DNA from: Oceaniovalibus guishaninsula JLT2003
Lineage (GTDB): Bacteria; Pseudomonadota; Alphaproteobacteria; Rhodobacterales; Rhodobacteraceae
Length of the DNA: 64,000 bases
Direction of reading: 5' to 3'
Assembly: GCF_000299575.1 (NCBI RefSeq)
Contig: NZ_AMGO01000046.1
Location: forward strand, 62,001-126,000
A program made the position numbers and the translations under genes. Shown here piece by piece: positions 1 through 8,014 of the stretch (its first letter is position 1; each line of letters starts with the position of its first letter). The notes under the pieces are model-generated. The model was not told the origin of the DNA. It worked only from the letters and a program-made list of their open reading frames with translations, and searched no databases.

Positions 1-1
1 G

Positions 2-532
2 CTGGATACCGACCCGCAGGGATCGCTGGGACGATGGTACATGACCCGGCGCGAGGCGGGCGATCCGGGCATGGATTTTTCCACCGCTAGCGCCTGGGGC
101 GTGGGGTACGAGTGCGAGAAACTGCGCCGCCAGCACGACCTGGTGATCGTCGATACGCCGCCCAAGGTGGATGCCGACCTGCGGCCCGCCCTGCGCGAGA
201 GCGATCTGATCCTGGTGCCGGTCGCGACCAGCCAGGTGGACCTGTGGGCGGTGGATTCGCTGCTGGATCTGGTGGCGCGGGAGCGGCGGCGGGCGCTGAT
301 CGTGCTGAACCGCTTCAAGGCGGGGACGCGGCTGGGCGCCGAGATCGACGCGGCGCTGGCCGAGCGCGAGATGGGCCGGATGCGGGCCGTTCTGGGCAAC
401 CGCGTCGCCTATGCCGAGACGCTGGGACAGGGGCTGTCGGTGCAGGAAAAGGGCCGCGGCGCGTGGACCGGCGAGGTCGAGGCGCTGCGCGACGAGGCGG
501 CGGAAGCCTTGCAGATCAACGCGTTGGCATAG
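2..532 (+). CDS. ParA-family ATPase, 5'-truncated by window edge
   Basis: Coding runs in from the left edge in the frame beginning at base 2, so the start codon and the Walker A lysine loop lie outside the window. The first visible residues, LDTDPQGSLGRWY, are the Walker A' strand typical of ParA/Soj/MinD ATPases. VIVDTPPKVDADLRPAL is the Walker B region (DTPP) and VLNRFKAG is the late ParA strand that contacts the nucleotide base. At least 176 residues are present. Members of this short ParA group (about 210 aa) bind ATP and DNA or a partner and help partition or position cargo. No ParB or parS site is visible here, so the specific cargo cannot be named. Confidence 0.85.
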   Translation: MDTDPQGSLGRWYMTRREAGDPGMDFSTASAWGVGYECEKLRRQHDLVIVDTPPKVDADLRPALRESDLILVPVATSQVDLWAVDSLLDLVARERRRALIVLNRFKAGTRLGAEIDAALAEREMGRMRAVLGNRVAYAETLGQGLSVQEKGRGAWTGEVEALRDEAAEALQINALA

Positions 533-562
533 AAAAAGGGCGCTACGGTTTCCCGTGCGCCC
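533..562 (-). terminator. Rho-independent terminator of the cold-shock gene
   Basis: Read on the - strand, GGGCGC pairs with GCGCCC and an inner CGG pairs with CCG around a GAAA loop, followed by TTTTT at 537-533. It lies 24 bases downstream of the cold-shock stop codon. Because A residues flank the other side, it may also stop transcripts from the ParA gene, whose stop is at 530-532. Confidence 0.7.
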
Positions 563-586
563 CCTGTCGATCGGATCCGGTCGGCC

Positions 587-793
587 TCAGGCCAGTTGGA
601 TGTTCGTCGCCGATTCGCGACCGTCGCGGCCGGTTTCGAGGTCATAGGTGACCTTCTGATCGTCGGCAAGGCCGGTCAGGCCCGCACGCTCGACGGCGGA
701 GATGTGGACGAACACGTCCTTGCCGCCCGTCGCGGGGGCGATGAAGCCGAAGCCCTTGGTGGAATTGAACCATTTCACGGTGCCGTTGGGCAT
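587..793 (-). CDS. CspA-family cold-shock protein
   Basis: This 68-residue protein is a single cold-shock domain. The RNP1-like KGFGFIAP and RNP2-like DVFVHISAV motifs are both present, giving the five-stranded beta barrel that binds single-stranded RNA or DNA and melts RNA structure. The ATG at 793 is chosen because AGGAG lies just upstream and the family begins with M-x-x-GTVKWFN. An in-frame ATG 17 codons further upstream would add a non-conserved tail. The gene is monocistronic with its own terminator. Whether it responds to cold cannot be read from the sequence. Confidence 0.93.
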   Translation of the reverse strand: MPNGTVKWFNSTKGFGFIAPATGGKDVFVHISAVERAGLTGLADDQKVTYDLETGRDGRESATNIQLA

Positions 794-1044
794 GTGATGT
801 CTCCTGTCAGTGTCTCTGTTCGCGGAAGTGCAACAGGGCGGCAAAGCTTGCCTTGATCGAGTGCGCTGAAGCCCGGAAAGGAAGACAGGGGATCGATAGA
901 GGTCGTCTTAGCAATGCCGATCATGCCAGACCGCACGGCCCGAGGCAAGCGGTATGAATCGCGTCGGAGTCCCGTAGGATTTCCGTGCGACGCTGCGCGC
1001 GCGGCGTTCGGGGCGCGTTAACCGGTCTGCGGCAGGGTGGGCGC

Positions 1045-1401
1045 ATGGCAAGAAAACTCACCAAGACCGAACGCATCGTCCGCGCCCGCATGATCCGCAA
1101 CCTCGACCGGTTCGACGACGAGGGAACGATGCAATACGCGATCCGCGACCATTGCCCCGAAGCCTGGGCGCTGATCGAAAGCGACATCGACGTGGAGGAA
1201 CGCAAGGTGCACGTCACCCTGCGGCTGGACGCGTCGGTGGCGCAATTCTATCGCGCGATGGGCAAGGGCTATCAGGCGCGGATCAACCGGATCCTGGCGA
1301 CCTGGGCGCAGATGAAGATCTTGAAGGTGAACGAGCTGGAACGGGAGTCGGCGGCGGGGCTGGAGGAGATGCGGAGGATCAGGGAGGCGCGGGAGGGATG
1401 A
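1045..1401 (+). CDS. BrnA-like antitoxin-family protein (DUF4415-like), orphan
   Basis: 118 residues. The segment KVHVTLRLDASVAQFYRAMG followed by KGYQARINRILATW (about residues 54-88) matches the BrnA/DUF4415 pattern: a short beta strand (VTLRLD) followed by helices with a GKGYQ-x-RIN signature, a ribbon-helix-helix-like DNA-binding fold. BrnA normally neutralises the RNase-like toxin BrnT encoded immediately upstream. No BrnT reading frame occurs in 800-1044. The N-terminal half (about 50 residues, containing MIRNLDRFDDEG) is longer than in minimal BrnA proteins. It could be a solitary regulator rather than an antitoxin. The ATG at 1045 is taken because similarity begins close to it; the upstream extension looks non-coding. 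Confidence 0.7.
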   Translation: MARKLTKTERIVRARMIRNLDRFDDEGTMQYAIRDHCPEAWALIESDIDVEERKVHVTLRLDASVAQFYRAMGKGYQARINRILATWAQMKILKVNELERESAAGLEEMRRIREAREG

Positions 1402-1477
1402 CATCGCCTAGAAGCAGACGGCATTGGATCGTTGAATTTTTGAGAACGAATTACTCGTATAATCTCACCATAGACTT

Positions 1478-2293
1478 CTAGCGATTGGCAAGACGAAGTA
1501 ACGGTGCCTCGTACTCTCCAATAAGGGTTTTCAACGGATCAGCCCCTTTAAAGAAGACCTGCGCATCGTAACCGTTTTCCGCGGTCAACCCCGTCGCTTT
1601 TCGGATTGACATAAGTGCCTTGCGACCAACCTCTTTACTTTCAGAAGGATACCCCACCTTCAAAACTCTACTATCGCCTTTATAAACATCAATGTAATTT
1701 CCATTTGGGTTTCGCAAAGAACATCCATGCTGCTCCAGTATCCGTCTTAGTTCACGATACGTGATTATGTAGGATGTTGAACTATCACGCTCACGAAACA
1801 TAGTTTTAAATTTTGAAGAAATTTCTGTGACAGTTAGATATCTCCCCTCTCTTGAGTTTAAACTCGCAATATCAACCATGAAGTCTTCAATCTCACTTAT
1901 ATCGACGCGGGGAACGTACCCACTTTCCAGCATGAAAAAGACAGATGATAGAAAGGCTGTGCGTTTGTTGGCATCATAGAATGGGTGGTTATTTACTAGC
2001 CCAAATATCAGGGAAGCTGCGATTTCCCATTCTGTATCGTAGACAAATGATCCTCCGGCTGAGGCTACTTGTCGACTAACGGCAGATGAAAGTAGCCCAA
2101 TGTCTTTAGGGCCGAAGCCGCCTAAGCCTTCGCCTATTCTGTAGAAATGGTTGCAGATAAGATAGTGGGCATCTAATACATCCTCGCAGGAGAGATGATA
2201 GCGGTCCCCGGAATAGTCAAACTCATCAATTTGCTGCAAGTGCCATGTATAGTTGTTCCAGAGGTCTGGATGAATCTGCGTTTCTTCTAACAC
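1478..2293 (-). CDS. Doc/Fic-family protein with C-terminal HicA-like domain
   Basis: 271 residues with two parts. Residues about 1-170 are a Fic fold with the Doc-type active-site motif HPFYDANKRT at 103-112. As in phage P1 Doc, which phosphorylates EF-Tu, lysine replaces the second glycine of the classical Fic motif HPFxxGNGR. Residues about 178-235 (TYRELRRILEQHGCSL, NGNYIDVY, then a lysine-rich strand and IRKATGL) resemble the small dsRBD-like HicA mRNA interferase. A HicA-type histidine is not clearly placed. No ATG fits. The GTG at 2293 has GAGG five bases upstream and begins two bases after the ettA stop, suggesting translation coupled to ettA. Base composition is much more AT-rich than all neighbours, a sign of transfer. 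No Phd or HicB antitoxin gene is adjacent. Confidence 0.8.
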   Translation of the reverse strand: MLEETQIHPDLWNNYTWHLQQIDEFDYSGDRYHLSCEDVLDAHYLICNHFYRIGEGLGGFGPKDIGLLSSAVSRQVASAGGSFVYDTEWEIAASLIFGLVNNHPFYDANKRTAFLSSVFFMLESGYVPRVDISEIEDFMVDIASLNSREGRYLTVTEISSKFKTMFRERDSSTSYIITYRELRRILEQHGCSLRNPNGNYIDVYKGDSRVLKVGYPSESKEVGRKALMSIRKATGLTAENGYDAQVFFKGADPLKTLIGEYEAPLLRLANR

Positions 2294-2295
2294 GG

Positions 2296-3951
2296 CTACC
2301 TCGCGAACTTCTTGAACTTCACCCGCTTCGGTTCCAGCGAATCCACGCCCAGGCGGCGTTTCTTGTCTTCCTCGTAGGCTTCGAAATTGCCTTCGAACCA
2401 TTCGACATGGGCGTTGCCCTCGAAGGCCAGGATGTGGGTGCAGAGGCGGTCGAGGAAGAAGCGGTCGTGGCTGATGATGACGGCGCAGCCGGCGAAGTTT
2501 TCCAGCGCATCTTCAAGCGCCCTTAACGTTTCCACGTCAAGGTCGTTCGTGGGTTCGTCCAGCAGCAGGACGTTGCCCCCGGATTTGAGGAGTTTCGCCA
2601 TGTGCACGCGGTTGCGTTCGCCCCCCGACAGCAGGCCCACCTTCTTCTGCTGGTCGCCGCCCTTGAAGTTGAACGCGCTGCAATAGGCGCGGCTGTTCAT
2701 CTGCGCATCGCCGAGGTCGATCACCTCGCCGCCGCCGCTGATCTCCTCCCAGACGGTCGCCTGGGGGTCCAGCGCGTCGCGCGACTGATCGACATAGGCA
2801 AGGTGCACGGTATCGCCGAATTCGACGGTGCCGGAATCGGGCCGTTCCTGACCCGTCAGCATGCGGAACAGCGTCGTCTTGCCGGCGCCGTTGGGGCCGA
2901 TGACGCCGACGATGCCGCCGGGCGGAAGCGAGAAGGTCAGATCCTCGATCAACAGCTTGTCGCCCATCGCCTTGGTCAGATTCTCGACCTCGATCACGCG
3001 GTTGCCCAGGCGTTCGCCGTTGGGGATGATGATCTGCGCGCCGGACAGACGCTCGCGCTCGGACTGGGAGGCAAGCTGTTCGTAGGCGGTGATGCGGGCC
3101 TTGGATTTCGCCTGGCGGGCCTTGGCGCCCTGGCGCATCCATTCCAGCTCGCGCTCCAGCGTCTTCTGCTTGGACTTGTCCTCGCGCGCTTCCTGCGCCA
3201 GCCGCTTGGCCTTCTGTTCCAGCCAGGCGGAATAGTTGCCTTCGTAGGGGATGCCGCGCCCGCGGTCGAGTTCGAGGATCCAGCCGGTGATGTCGTCGAG
3301 GAAATAGCGGTCGTGCGTGACGATCAGGATGGTGCCCTTGTAGTCGATCAGGTGGTTCTGAAGCCAGGCGATGGTTTCGGCGTCCAGATGGTTGGTCGGT
3401 TCGTCCAGCAGCAGCATGTCGGGCTGTTCCAGCAGCAGCCGGCACAGCGCCACGCGCCGCGCCTCGCCGCCCGACAGGGTGGACGGATCGGCGTCGTCGG
3501 GGGGGCAGCGCAGGGCCTCCATGCTGATATCGACCTGCGAATCGAGATCCCAGAGGTTCTGGGCGTCGATGCGGTCCTGAAGTTCGGCCATCTCGTCCGC
3601 CGTCTCGTCCGAGTAGTTCATGGCGAGTTCGTTGTAGCGGTCGAGGATCGCCTGCTTGGGGGCGACGCCCAGCATGACGTTCTCGCGCACGGTCAGGGCG
3701 GGGTCGAGATGCGGTTCCTGCGGCAGGTAGCCCACGCGCGCGCCTTCGGCGGCCCATGCCTCGCCCTGGAAGTCCTTGTCGAGGCCGGCCATGATCCGCA
3801 GCAGGGTGGACTTGCCCGACCCGTTGACGCCGACGACGCCGATCTTGACGCCGGGCAGGAAGTTCAGGCGGATGTTCTCGAACAGCTTCTTGCCGCCGGG
3901 GATCGTCTTGGAGACGCCATCCATGTGATAGACATACTGATAGGCGGCCAT
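2296..3951 (-). CDS. ettA: Energy-dependent translational throttle protein EttA (ABC-F)
   Basis: 551 residues, the same size as E. coli EttA (555). It contains two ABC ATPase domains in tandem and no membrane segments. Walker A motifs are GVNGSGKST and GPNGAGKTT, signatures are [12 protein letters not shown] and [12 protein letters not shown], and each half has an LLLDEPTN Walker B. The linker between the domains, rich in K/R/E ([20 protein letters not shown]), is the P-site tRNA interaction motif region. ABC-F EttA binds the ribosomal E site and gates the first peptide bond according to the ATP/ADP ratio. The start at 3951 has AGGAG upstream and the family N-terminus [10 protein letters not shown]. 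The 3' end abuts the Doc-like gene. Confidence 0.95.
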   Translation of the reverse strand: MAAYQYVYHMDGVSKTIPGGKKLFENIRLNFLPGVKIGVVGVNGSGKSTLLRIMAGLDKDFQGEAWAAEGARVGYLPQEPHLDPALTVRENVMLGVAPKQAILDRYNELAMNYSDETADEMAELQDRIDAQNLWDLDSQVDISMEALRCPPDDADPSTLSGGEARRVALCRLLLEQPDMLLLDEPTNHLDAETIAWLQNHLIDYKGTILIVTHDRYFLDDITGWILELDRGRGIPYEGNYSAWLEQKAKRLAQEAREDKSKQKTLERELEWMRQGAKARQAKSKARITAYEQLASQSERERLSGAQIIIPNGERLGNRVIEVENLTKAMGDKLLIEDLTFSLPPGGIVGVIGPNGAGKTTLFRMLTGQERPDSGTVEFGDTVHLAYVDQSRDALDPQATVWEEISGGGEVIDLGDAQMNSRAYCSAFNFKGGDQQKKVGLLSGGERNRVHMAKLLKSGGNVLLLDEPTNDLDVETLRALEDALENFAGCAVIISHDRFFLDRLCTHILAFEGNAHVEWFEGNFEAYEEDKKRRLGVDSLEPKRVKFKKFAR

Positions 3952-4061
3952 GGGGATGCTCCTGCTGGGGTTGCGCGGGGTTCTATCCCCCCCGCGCGGC
4001 AGGGGCAATCGGGGTGTCGGCAGCGGGGCCGGCCGCGCGGGGCGCGACCGGGCGGGCCGCG

Positions 4062-4727
4062 TCAGCCCCGGCGGCGGCGCAGGCCGAGCGCGAGAAGCCC
4101 AGACGCCAGCAGCACGCCGCCCGCGGGAAGGGGAACGACGGGGGGCGGGGTGATGGTGAGGTCGGTGGTGGTGTAGGAGACGTCGAGAAAGAAGCCTGGT
4201 TCGGTGTTGTAATTCGTCGTTCCCAAGGTGAACCAGACGATCCCGTCGGACGAGTAGCGGAAGCCGCCTGGGAACAAACCCGCCATACCGATGGAGCCAT
4301 CCGTACTGGAGAAGCTGAAGAAACTGCGGTCCGCAGAGAGGCTTGCGAAGGCGGAGGGCTGGCTGAAGGTATCGCAGATGCCGGCGATCCCCGAGCAACT
4401 GAAATCCAGAACGTCGTTCGCATCGTTCACGGTCAGCGAGGCCGTGACGTTGGCCCTGGCAGCGTATGGACTTAGGAAAGGCAGGTTGTATCGGTTGTCG
4501 CGGAAGATCGCTCTGCCCCGGCAATCATGTGTCTGCGGATCGGCATCGGTCGTCGTGCAGTTGACCCCTTCGGGGACGACAGTGGGCGAACCGAACCCCC
4601 ATCCGGTCACGTACATCGTAATCGGATCCAGATCCATCTCCATGTCGAACGTCACCGTCGTCGTGGCGGCTTGGGCGGTTGTGGCGGCGGTGGCGGCGAG
4701 GGCGATGGCGAGGAGGGGCGTGCGCAT
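4062..4727 (-). CDS. VPLPA-CTERM sorting-domain protein
   Basis: 221 residues. The N-terminus [20 protein letters not shown] is a Sec signal peptide with an AxA-type cleavage site. The body is Thr/Ser/Asp-rich with few lysines and has two close cysteine pairs (about C59/C70 and C111/C117). The C-terminus ends [20 protein letters not shown] followed by LGLRRRRG: a VPLPA motif, one transmembrane helix and an arginine cluster. This is the tripartite sorting signal recognised by exosortase-type enzymes and typical of Rhodobacteraceae surface proteins. No exosortase is in the window. The body resembles no enzyme I recognise and its function is unknown. GC is lower than in neighbouring genes. Confidence 0.88.
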   Translation of the reverse strand: MRTPLLAIALAATAATTAQAATTTVTFDMEMDLDPITMYVTGWGFGSPTVVPEGVNCTTTDADPQTHDCRGRAIFRDNRYNLPFLSPYAARANVTASLTVNDANDVLDFSCSGIAGICDTFSQPSAFASLSADRSFFSFSSTDGSIGMAGLFPGGFRYSSDGIVWFTLGTTNYNTEPGFFLDVSYTTTDLTITPPPVVPLPAGGVLLASGLLALGLRRRRG

Positions 4728-4788
4728 GAGGAATACTCCAGGTTGAAATTAACGAAAAGTTTACCTTTTCGTATCTTGCCGGCAAGCC

Positions 4789-5823
4789 TCAAAGAATCTC
4801 GTCCTCGTCGAACATCGGGTCGGCTTCCAGATCCGCTGCGAGGCGTTCCAGACGCGGGGCGGGATCGACCTGGGTGGCGGCGATGTGATAGACGGCGTCG
4901 CCTTCGTTGACGACCGGCATCATCGCGCGGCCCAACACGATGCCGGGGCCGGGGGCGGCGATCTCGACCTCGCTATCGCCGAAGGGGTTGGACACGATGG
5001 CAAGCGGGGTGCCCGCCTCGACCCCGTCGCCGGTCTGCCGGAAACAGCGCAGCAGGCCGCCGGCGGGCGCGCGGATCCAGGCGCTGTCGCGCGTGACGAT
5101 GGGGGCGGCGCGGCGGCGGGGCAGGCCGCGCGCGCCGATCATGCCCATCGCGTGCATGACGCGCAGGATGCCCGACACGCCGACGCGGGCCGACAATTCG
5201 TCGAAGCGCAGCGCCTCGCCCGCCTCGTAGAGCAGGATGTCGACGCCGCGGGCACGGGCGGCGGCGCGCAGGCTGCCATCGCGCAGTTTCGCGCGCACGA
5301 TGACCGGGGCGCCGAACGCCTCGGCCCGTTGCAGCGTAGCGTCGTTGCTGGCTGAGACACGGATCTGCGGCATGTTCGTGCGGTGCAGGGCGGCGGAATG
5401 CAGGTCGATGCCGAAATCGGCGCGGCCCACCACCTCGGTCATGAAAAGATGCGCGAGGCGGCTGGCGAGCGATCCCGCCTCGCTGCCGGGAAAGCAGCGG
5501 TTCAGGTCGCGCCGGTCGGGCATATAGCGCGACTGGTTGAGAAAGCCGAACGTGTTGACGATGGGCACGACCAGAAGCGTGCCGGCGATGGCGGCCAGTT
5601 GCGGTGCGCGCAGCAGGCGGCGGGCGATCTCGACGCCGATCACCTCGTCCCCGTGGACGGCGGCGCTGACGAAAAGCACAGGGCCAGGGCGGCGGCCGTG
5701 AACGACCTGCACCGACATGGTGACGGGCGTGTGGTCGCTGAGGACGGAAACCGGCAGATCGACGATGCGCGCCGTGCCGGGCGGAACCTCGACATCGCCG
5801 ATCTGGAAGGGTGGTCTGGTCAT
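4789..5823 (-). CDS. Succinylglutamate desuccinylase/aspartoacylase-family zinc hydrolase
   Basis: 344 residues. The motif SAAVHGDEVIG (about 53-63) gives the first zinc His and Glu, the DRRDLNRCFPG segment is the substrate-binding signature, and GIDLHSA provides the third zinc ligand, all typical of the M14-like AstE/aspartoacylase family that hydrolyses N-acyl amino acids or amide bonds. The last third (APAGGLLRCFRQTGDGVEAG, then ending MPVVNEGDAVYHIA) is a lipoyl-like hairpin domain common in this subfamily. It lies 101 bp downstream of rimK on the same strand, a pairing I recall from other Rhodobacterales, so it may act on glutamylated or related conjugates. That substrate is inference; the fold assignment is secure. 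Confidence 0.88.
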   Translation of the reverse strand: MTRPPFQIGDVEVPPGTARIVDLPVSVLSDHTPVTMSVQVVHGRRPGPVLFVSAAVHGDEVIGVEIARRLLRAPQLAAIAGTLLVVPIVNTFGFLNQSRYMPDRRDLNRCFPGSEAGSLASRLAHLFMTEVVGRADFGIDLHSAALHRTNMPQIRVSASNDATLQRAEAFGAPVIVRAKLRDGSLRAAARARGVDILLYEAGEALRFDELSARVGVSGILRVMHAMGMIGARGLPRRRAAPIVTRDSAWIRAPAGGLLRCFRQTGDGVEAGTPLAIVSNPFGDSEVEIAAPGPGIVLGRAMMPVVNEGDAVYHIAATQVDPAPRLERLAADLEADPMFDEDEIL

Positions 5824-5924
5824 CGGGCGGTGCCTGCGGAACGGTTGGAACGGGTATTTGGGGAAAGATGAAGGGCGGGACGGATCGGCACGGGCGGCGC
5901 GGGGATCGGCCGCCCGCCGCCGGT

Positions 5925-6830
5925 CTAGCCCTTGCCGACGGTGCGGGTCTTGCCGTGGGCGGCGTTCTTCTCGATGAATTCGACGATCTTGCCCGCGATG
6001 TCGATGCCCGTGGCCTTTTCCACGCCTTCGAGACCCGGCGAGGAGTTCACCTCCATCACGACGGGGCCGTGATTGGCGCGCAGCATGTCCACGCCGCAGA
6101 CGTTGAGGCCCATGGACTTGGCGGCGCGGATGGCGGTGGCGCGTTCCTCGGGCGAGATCTTGATGGTCTGGGCGCTGCCGCCGCGATGCAGGTTCGAGCG
6201 GAACTCGCCCTCGGCCCCCGTGCGCTTCATCGCGGCGATGACCTTGCCGCCGACGACCAGCGCGCGGATGTCGGTGCCGCCCGCTTCCTTGATGAATTCC
6301 TGCACCATGATGTTGACGTTGGCGCCGCGGAACGCCTCGATCACCGATTTGGCGCTGCGGTCGGTATCGGCTAGCACCACGCCGATGCCCTGGGTGCCTT
6401 CGAGCAGCTTGATCACGGCGGGCGCGCCGCCGGCCAGTTTCAGCACCGCGTCGGTCTGCCGCGGGTCGTGGGCGAAGGTGGTGACGGGCAGGCCGATGCC
6501 GTCGCGCGCCATGAGCTGCATCGAGCGCAGCTTGTCGCGGCTGCGGCCGATGGCGACGGATTCGTTCAGCGGATAGGTGCCCTGCATCTCGAACTGGCGC
6601 AGGACAGCGAGGCCGTAGAAGGTGATCGACGCGCCGATGCGGGGGATGACGGCGTCGAATTGCGGCAGCTTTTCACCGTTATACCAAACTTCGGGGCGGC
6701 GGCTGGCGATGTTCATGTAGCAGCCGAGCGTCTTGATGATGGTGAAGTCGTGGCCGCGCGCCTCGGCCGCCTCTTTCAGCCGCTGGTGGGAATAGAGGTT
6801 GGCGTTCTGCGCCATCATGGCGATCTTCAT
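5925..6830 (-). CDS. rimK: RimK-family ATP-grasp alpha-L-glutamate ligase
   Basis: 301 residues, the usual RimK length. The N-terminal domain begins [20 protein letters not shown]. The central ATP-grasp part has [14 protein letters not shown] (ATP-binding lysine and small loop) and [17 protein letters not shown]. The C-terminal [20 protein letters not shown] carries the metal-binding E-x-N pair. RimK adds glutamate residues to the C-terminus of ribosomal protein S6 in gamma-proteobacteria; alpha-proteobacterial members are less studied. The start at 6830 follows AGG and matches the family N-terminus. It is the first gene of a probable two-gene unit with the AstE-like hydrolase. Confidence 0.93.
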   Translation of the reverse strand: MKIAMMAQNANLYSHQRLKEAAEARGHDFTIIKTLGCYMNIASRRPEVWYNGEKLPQFDAVIPRIGASITFYGLAVLRQFEMQGTYPLNESVAIGRSRDKLRSMQLMARDGIGLPVTTFAHDPRQTDAVLKLAGGAPAVIKLLEGTQGIGVVLADTDRSAKSVIEAFRGANVNIMVQEFIKEAGGTDIRALVVGGKVIAAMKRTGAEGEFRSNLHRGGSAQTIKISPEERATAIRAAKSMGLNVCGVDMLRANHGPVVMEVNSSPGLEGVEKATGIDIAGKIVEFIEKNAAHGKTRTVGKG

Positions 6831-6977
6831 GGGCTGACCTTCCTGTCGGGTGCCGCGCATGATGGACGCGAAACGGCGCGACGGCCAGCAGGAACCGGAA
6901 GGCGGGGTGGGCGATTGGCGGCAAGGGCGGGGGACGATCATGCGGTACGGGTGGATCGGGGGCGGCGCGGTGACAGC

Positions 6978-7457
6978 ATGGAGGTGACGGGGCTGGCGGC
7001 GATGATGCGCCGCCATGCACGGCCGGGGCGGGTCGCGTGGATCGGCTTGCGGCCCGTGCGGCGCCGCCCGGTCGAGGCCATAGGGGTGGCCGATCTGGAC
7101 GAGGACGGGCTGCGCGGCGATCACGCGCGGGTGGGCAAGCGGGCGTTGACGCTGGTGCAGGCGGAACACCTGCCGGTCATCGCGGCGCTGCTGGGCCGGG
7201 ACACGGTGCGGCCCGAGGATCTGCGGCGCAACGTGCTGGTGTCGGGCATCAACCTGGCGGGGTTCCGCAAGGGCGATCTGCGCATCGGCGGTGCGGTGGT
7301 GCATGTCGAGGGGCCGTGCCCGCCCTGTTCGCGGATGGAGGAGACGTTCGGGCCGGGCGGCTACAGCGCCGTGCGGGGGCATGGCGGGTGGTATGCCAGC
7401 GTCGTGCGGCCGGGGCGGATCGCGGTGGGCGACGGCGTGGGGTCTGCCGATGGCTGA
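6978..7457 (+). CDS. MOSC-domain protein
   Basis: 159 residues forming a single MOSC domain: [15 protein letters not shown], the [19 protein letters not shown] segment, [11 protein letters not shown], and a conserved cysteine in [24 protein letters not shown] domains (from molybdenum-cofactor sulfurase C-terminus) are beta-barrels whose cysteine can carry sulfur, and stand-alone members such as YiiM reduce N-hydroxylated compounds with a molybdenum cofactor. It diverges from rimK. The ribosome-binding site is weak, so the start could be a nearby alternative, but similarity starts close to this ATG. Confidence 0.88.
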   Translation: MEVTGLAAMMRRHARPGRVAWIGLRPVRRRPVEAIGVADLDEDGLRGDHARVGKRALTLVQAEHLPVIAALLGRDTVRPEDLRRNVLVSGINLAGFRKGDLRIGGAVVHVEGPCPPCSRMEETFGPGGYSAVRGHGGWYASVVRPGRIAVGDGVGSADG

Positions 7458-7463
7458 CGGCGT

Positions 7464-7949
7464 TCAGCAGGGGGTGGCGAGGACCAGCACCTGTTTGCGC
7501 CCCACCTGGGCATAGCCGTATTCGCGCATCCGGGGATGCAGCATGTTGCGGCGGTGGCCGGGCGAGTCCATCCAGGCGGCCATCGCATCCGCGCGGGATT
7601 TCAGCCCTTCGGCGATGTTCTCGGCGGCGCCGCAGGGCGCATAGCCGGCGGCCCTGATGCGGGTGCCGTGGGTCGCGCCCTCGGGGCTGCGATGGGCGAA
7701 ATAGGCGCGGTCGGCCATGTCCTGCGCATGGGCGCGGGCGGCGCGGGCGAGCTTGGGGTTGGGCGCCAGCGGGGTCAACCCGGCCTGTCGGCGGTAGGCG
7801 TTGAGGGCCGAGGCGTCGGGCGCGCCGACGGGTTGCGTGGCGGCGGGCGTCGTTCGGACGGTCGGGACGGGGACCGTGACGGGGACGGGGACCACGACGA
7901 AGCAACCGGCCAGAAGCGGGGCGAGGAGGAGGGGGGCGAGACGGCGCAT
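7464..7949 (-). CDS. CAP-domain lipoprotein
   Basis: 161 residues. MRRLAPLLLAPLLAGC is a lipoprotein signal with lipobox LAGC, so the mature protein is anchored by lipid at Cys16. A Val/Pro-rich linker follows, then a CAP (SCP/PR1-like) domain from about 45: LNAYRRQAGLTPLAPNPKLA, AAENIAEG, and WMDSPGHRRNMLHP with the CAP2 histidine. Bacterial CAP proteins of this SCP-like type are extracytoplasmic and of unclear chemistry. AAAGG precedes the ATG at 7949. It converges with the MOSC gene, leaving only six bases between their stops. Confidence 0.9.
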   Translation of the reverse strand: MRRLAPLLLAPLLAGCFVVVPVPVTVPVPTVRTTPAATQPVGAPDASALNAYRRQAGLTPLAPNPKLARAARAHAQDMADRAYFAHRSPEGATHGTRIRAAGYAPCGAAENIAEGLKSRADAMAAWMDSPGHRRNMLHPRMREYGYAQVGRKQVLVLATPC

Positions 7950-8014
7950 CGCGGACCTTTCGAGCAGGCCATGAAGAACCGGGCCATAAACACCGGATCG
8001 CCGTCCGGTTGCAA

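Noticed and set aside
3952-4524. N-terminal extension of EttA
   Set aside because: It is antisense-like relative to the VPLPA gene region and lacks similarity; AGGAG and the family start are at 3951.
6831-7382. N-terminal extension of RimK
   Set aside because: The added part is Arg/Pro-rich, overlaps the divergent MOSC gene and precedes the family start MKIAMMAQN; the ATG at 6830 is the real start.
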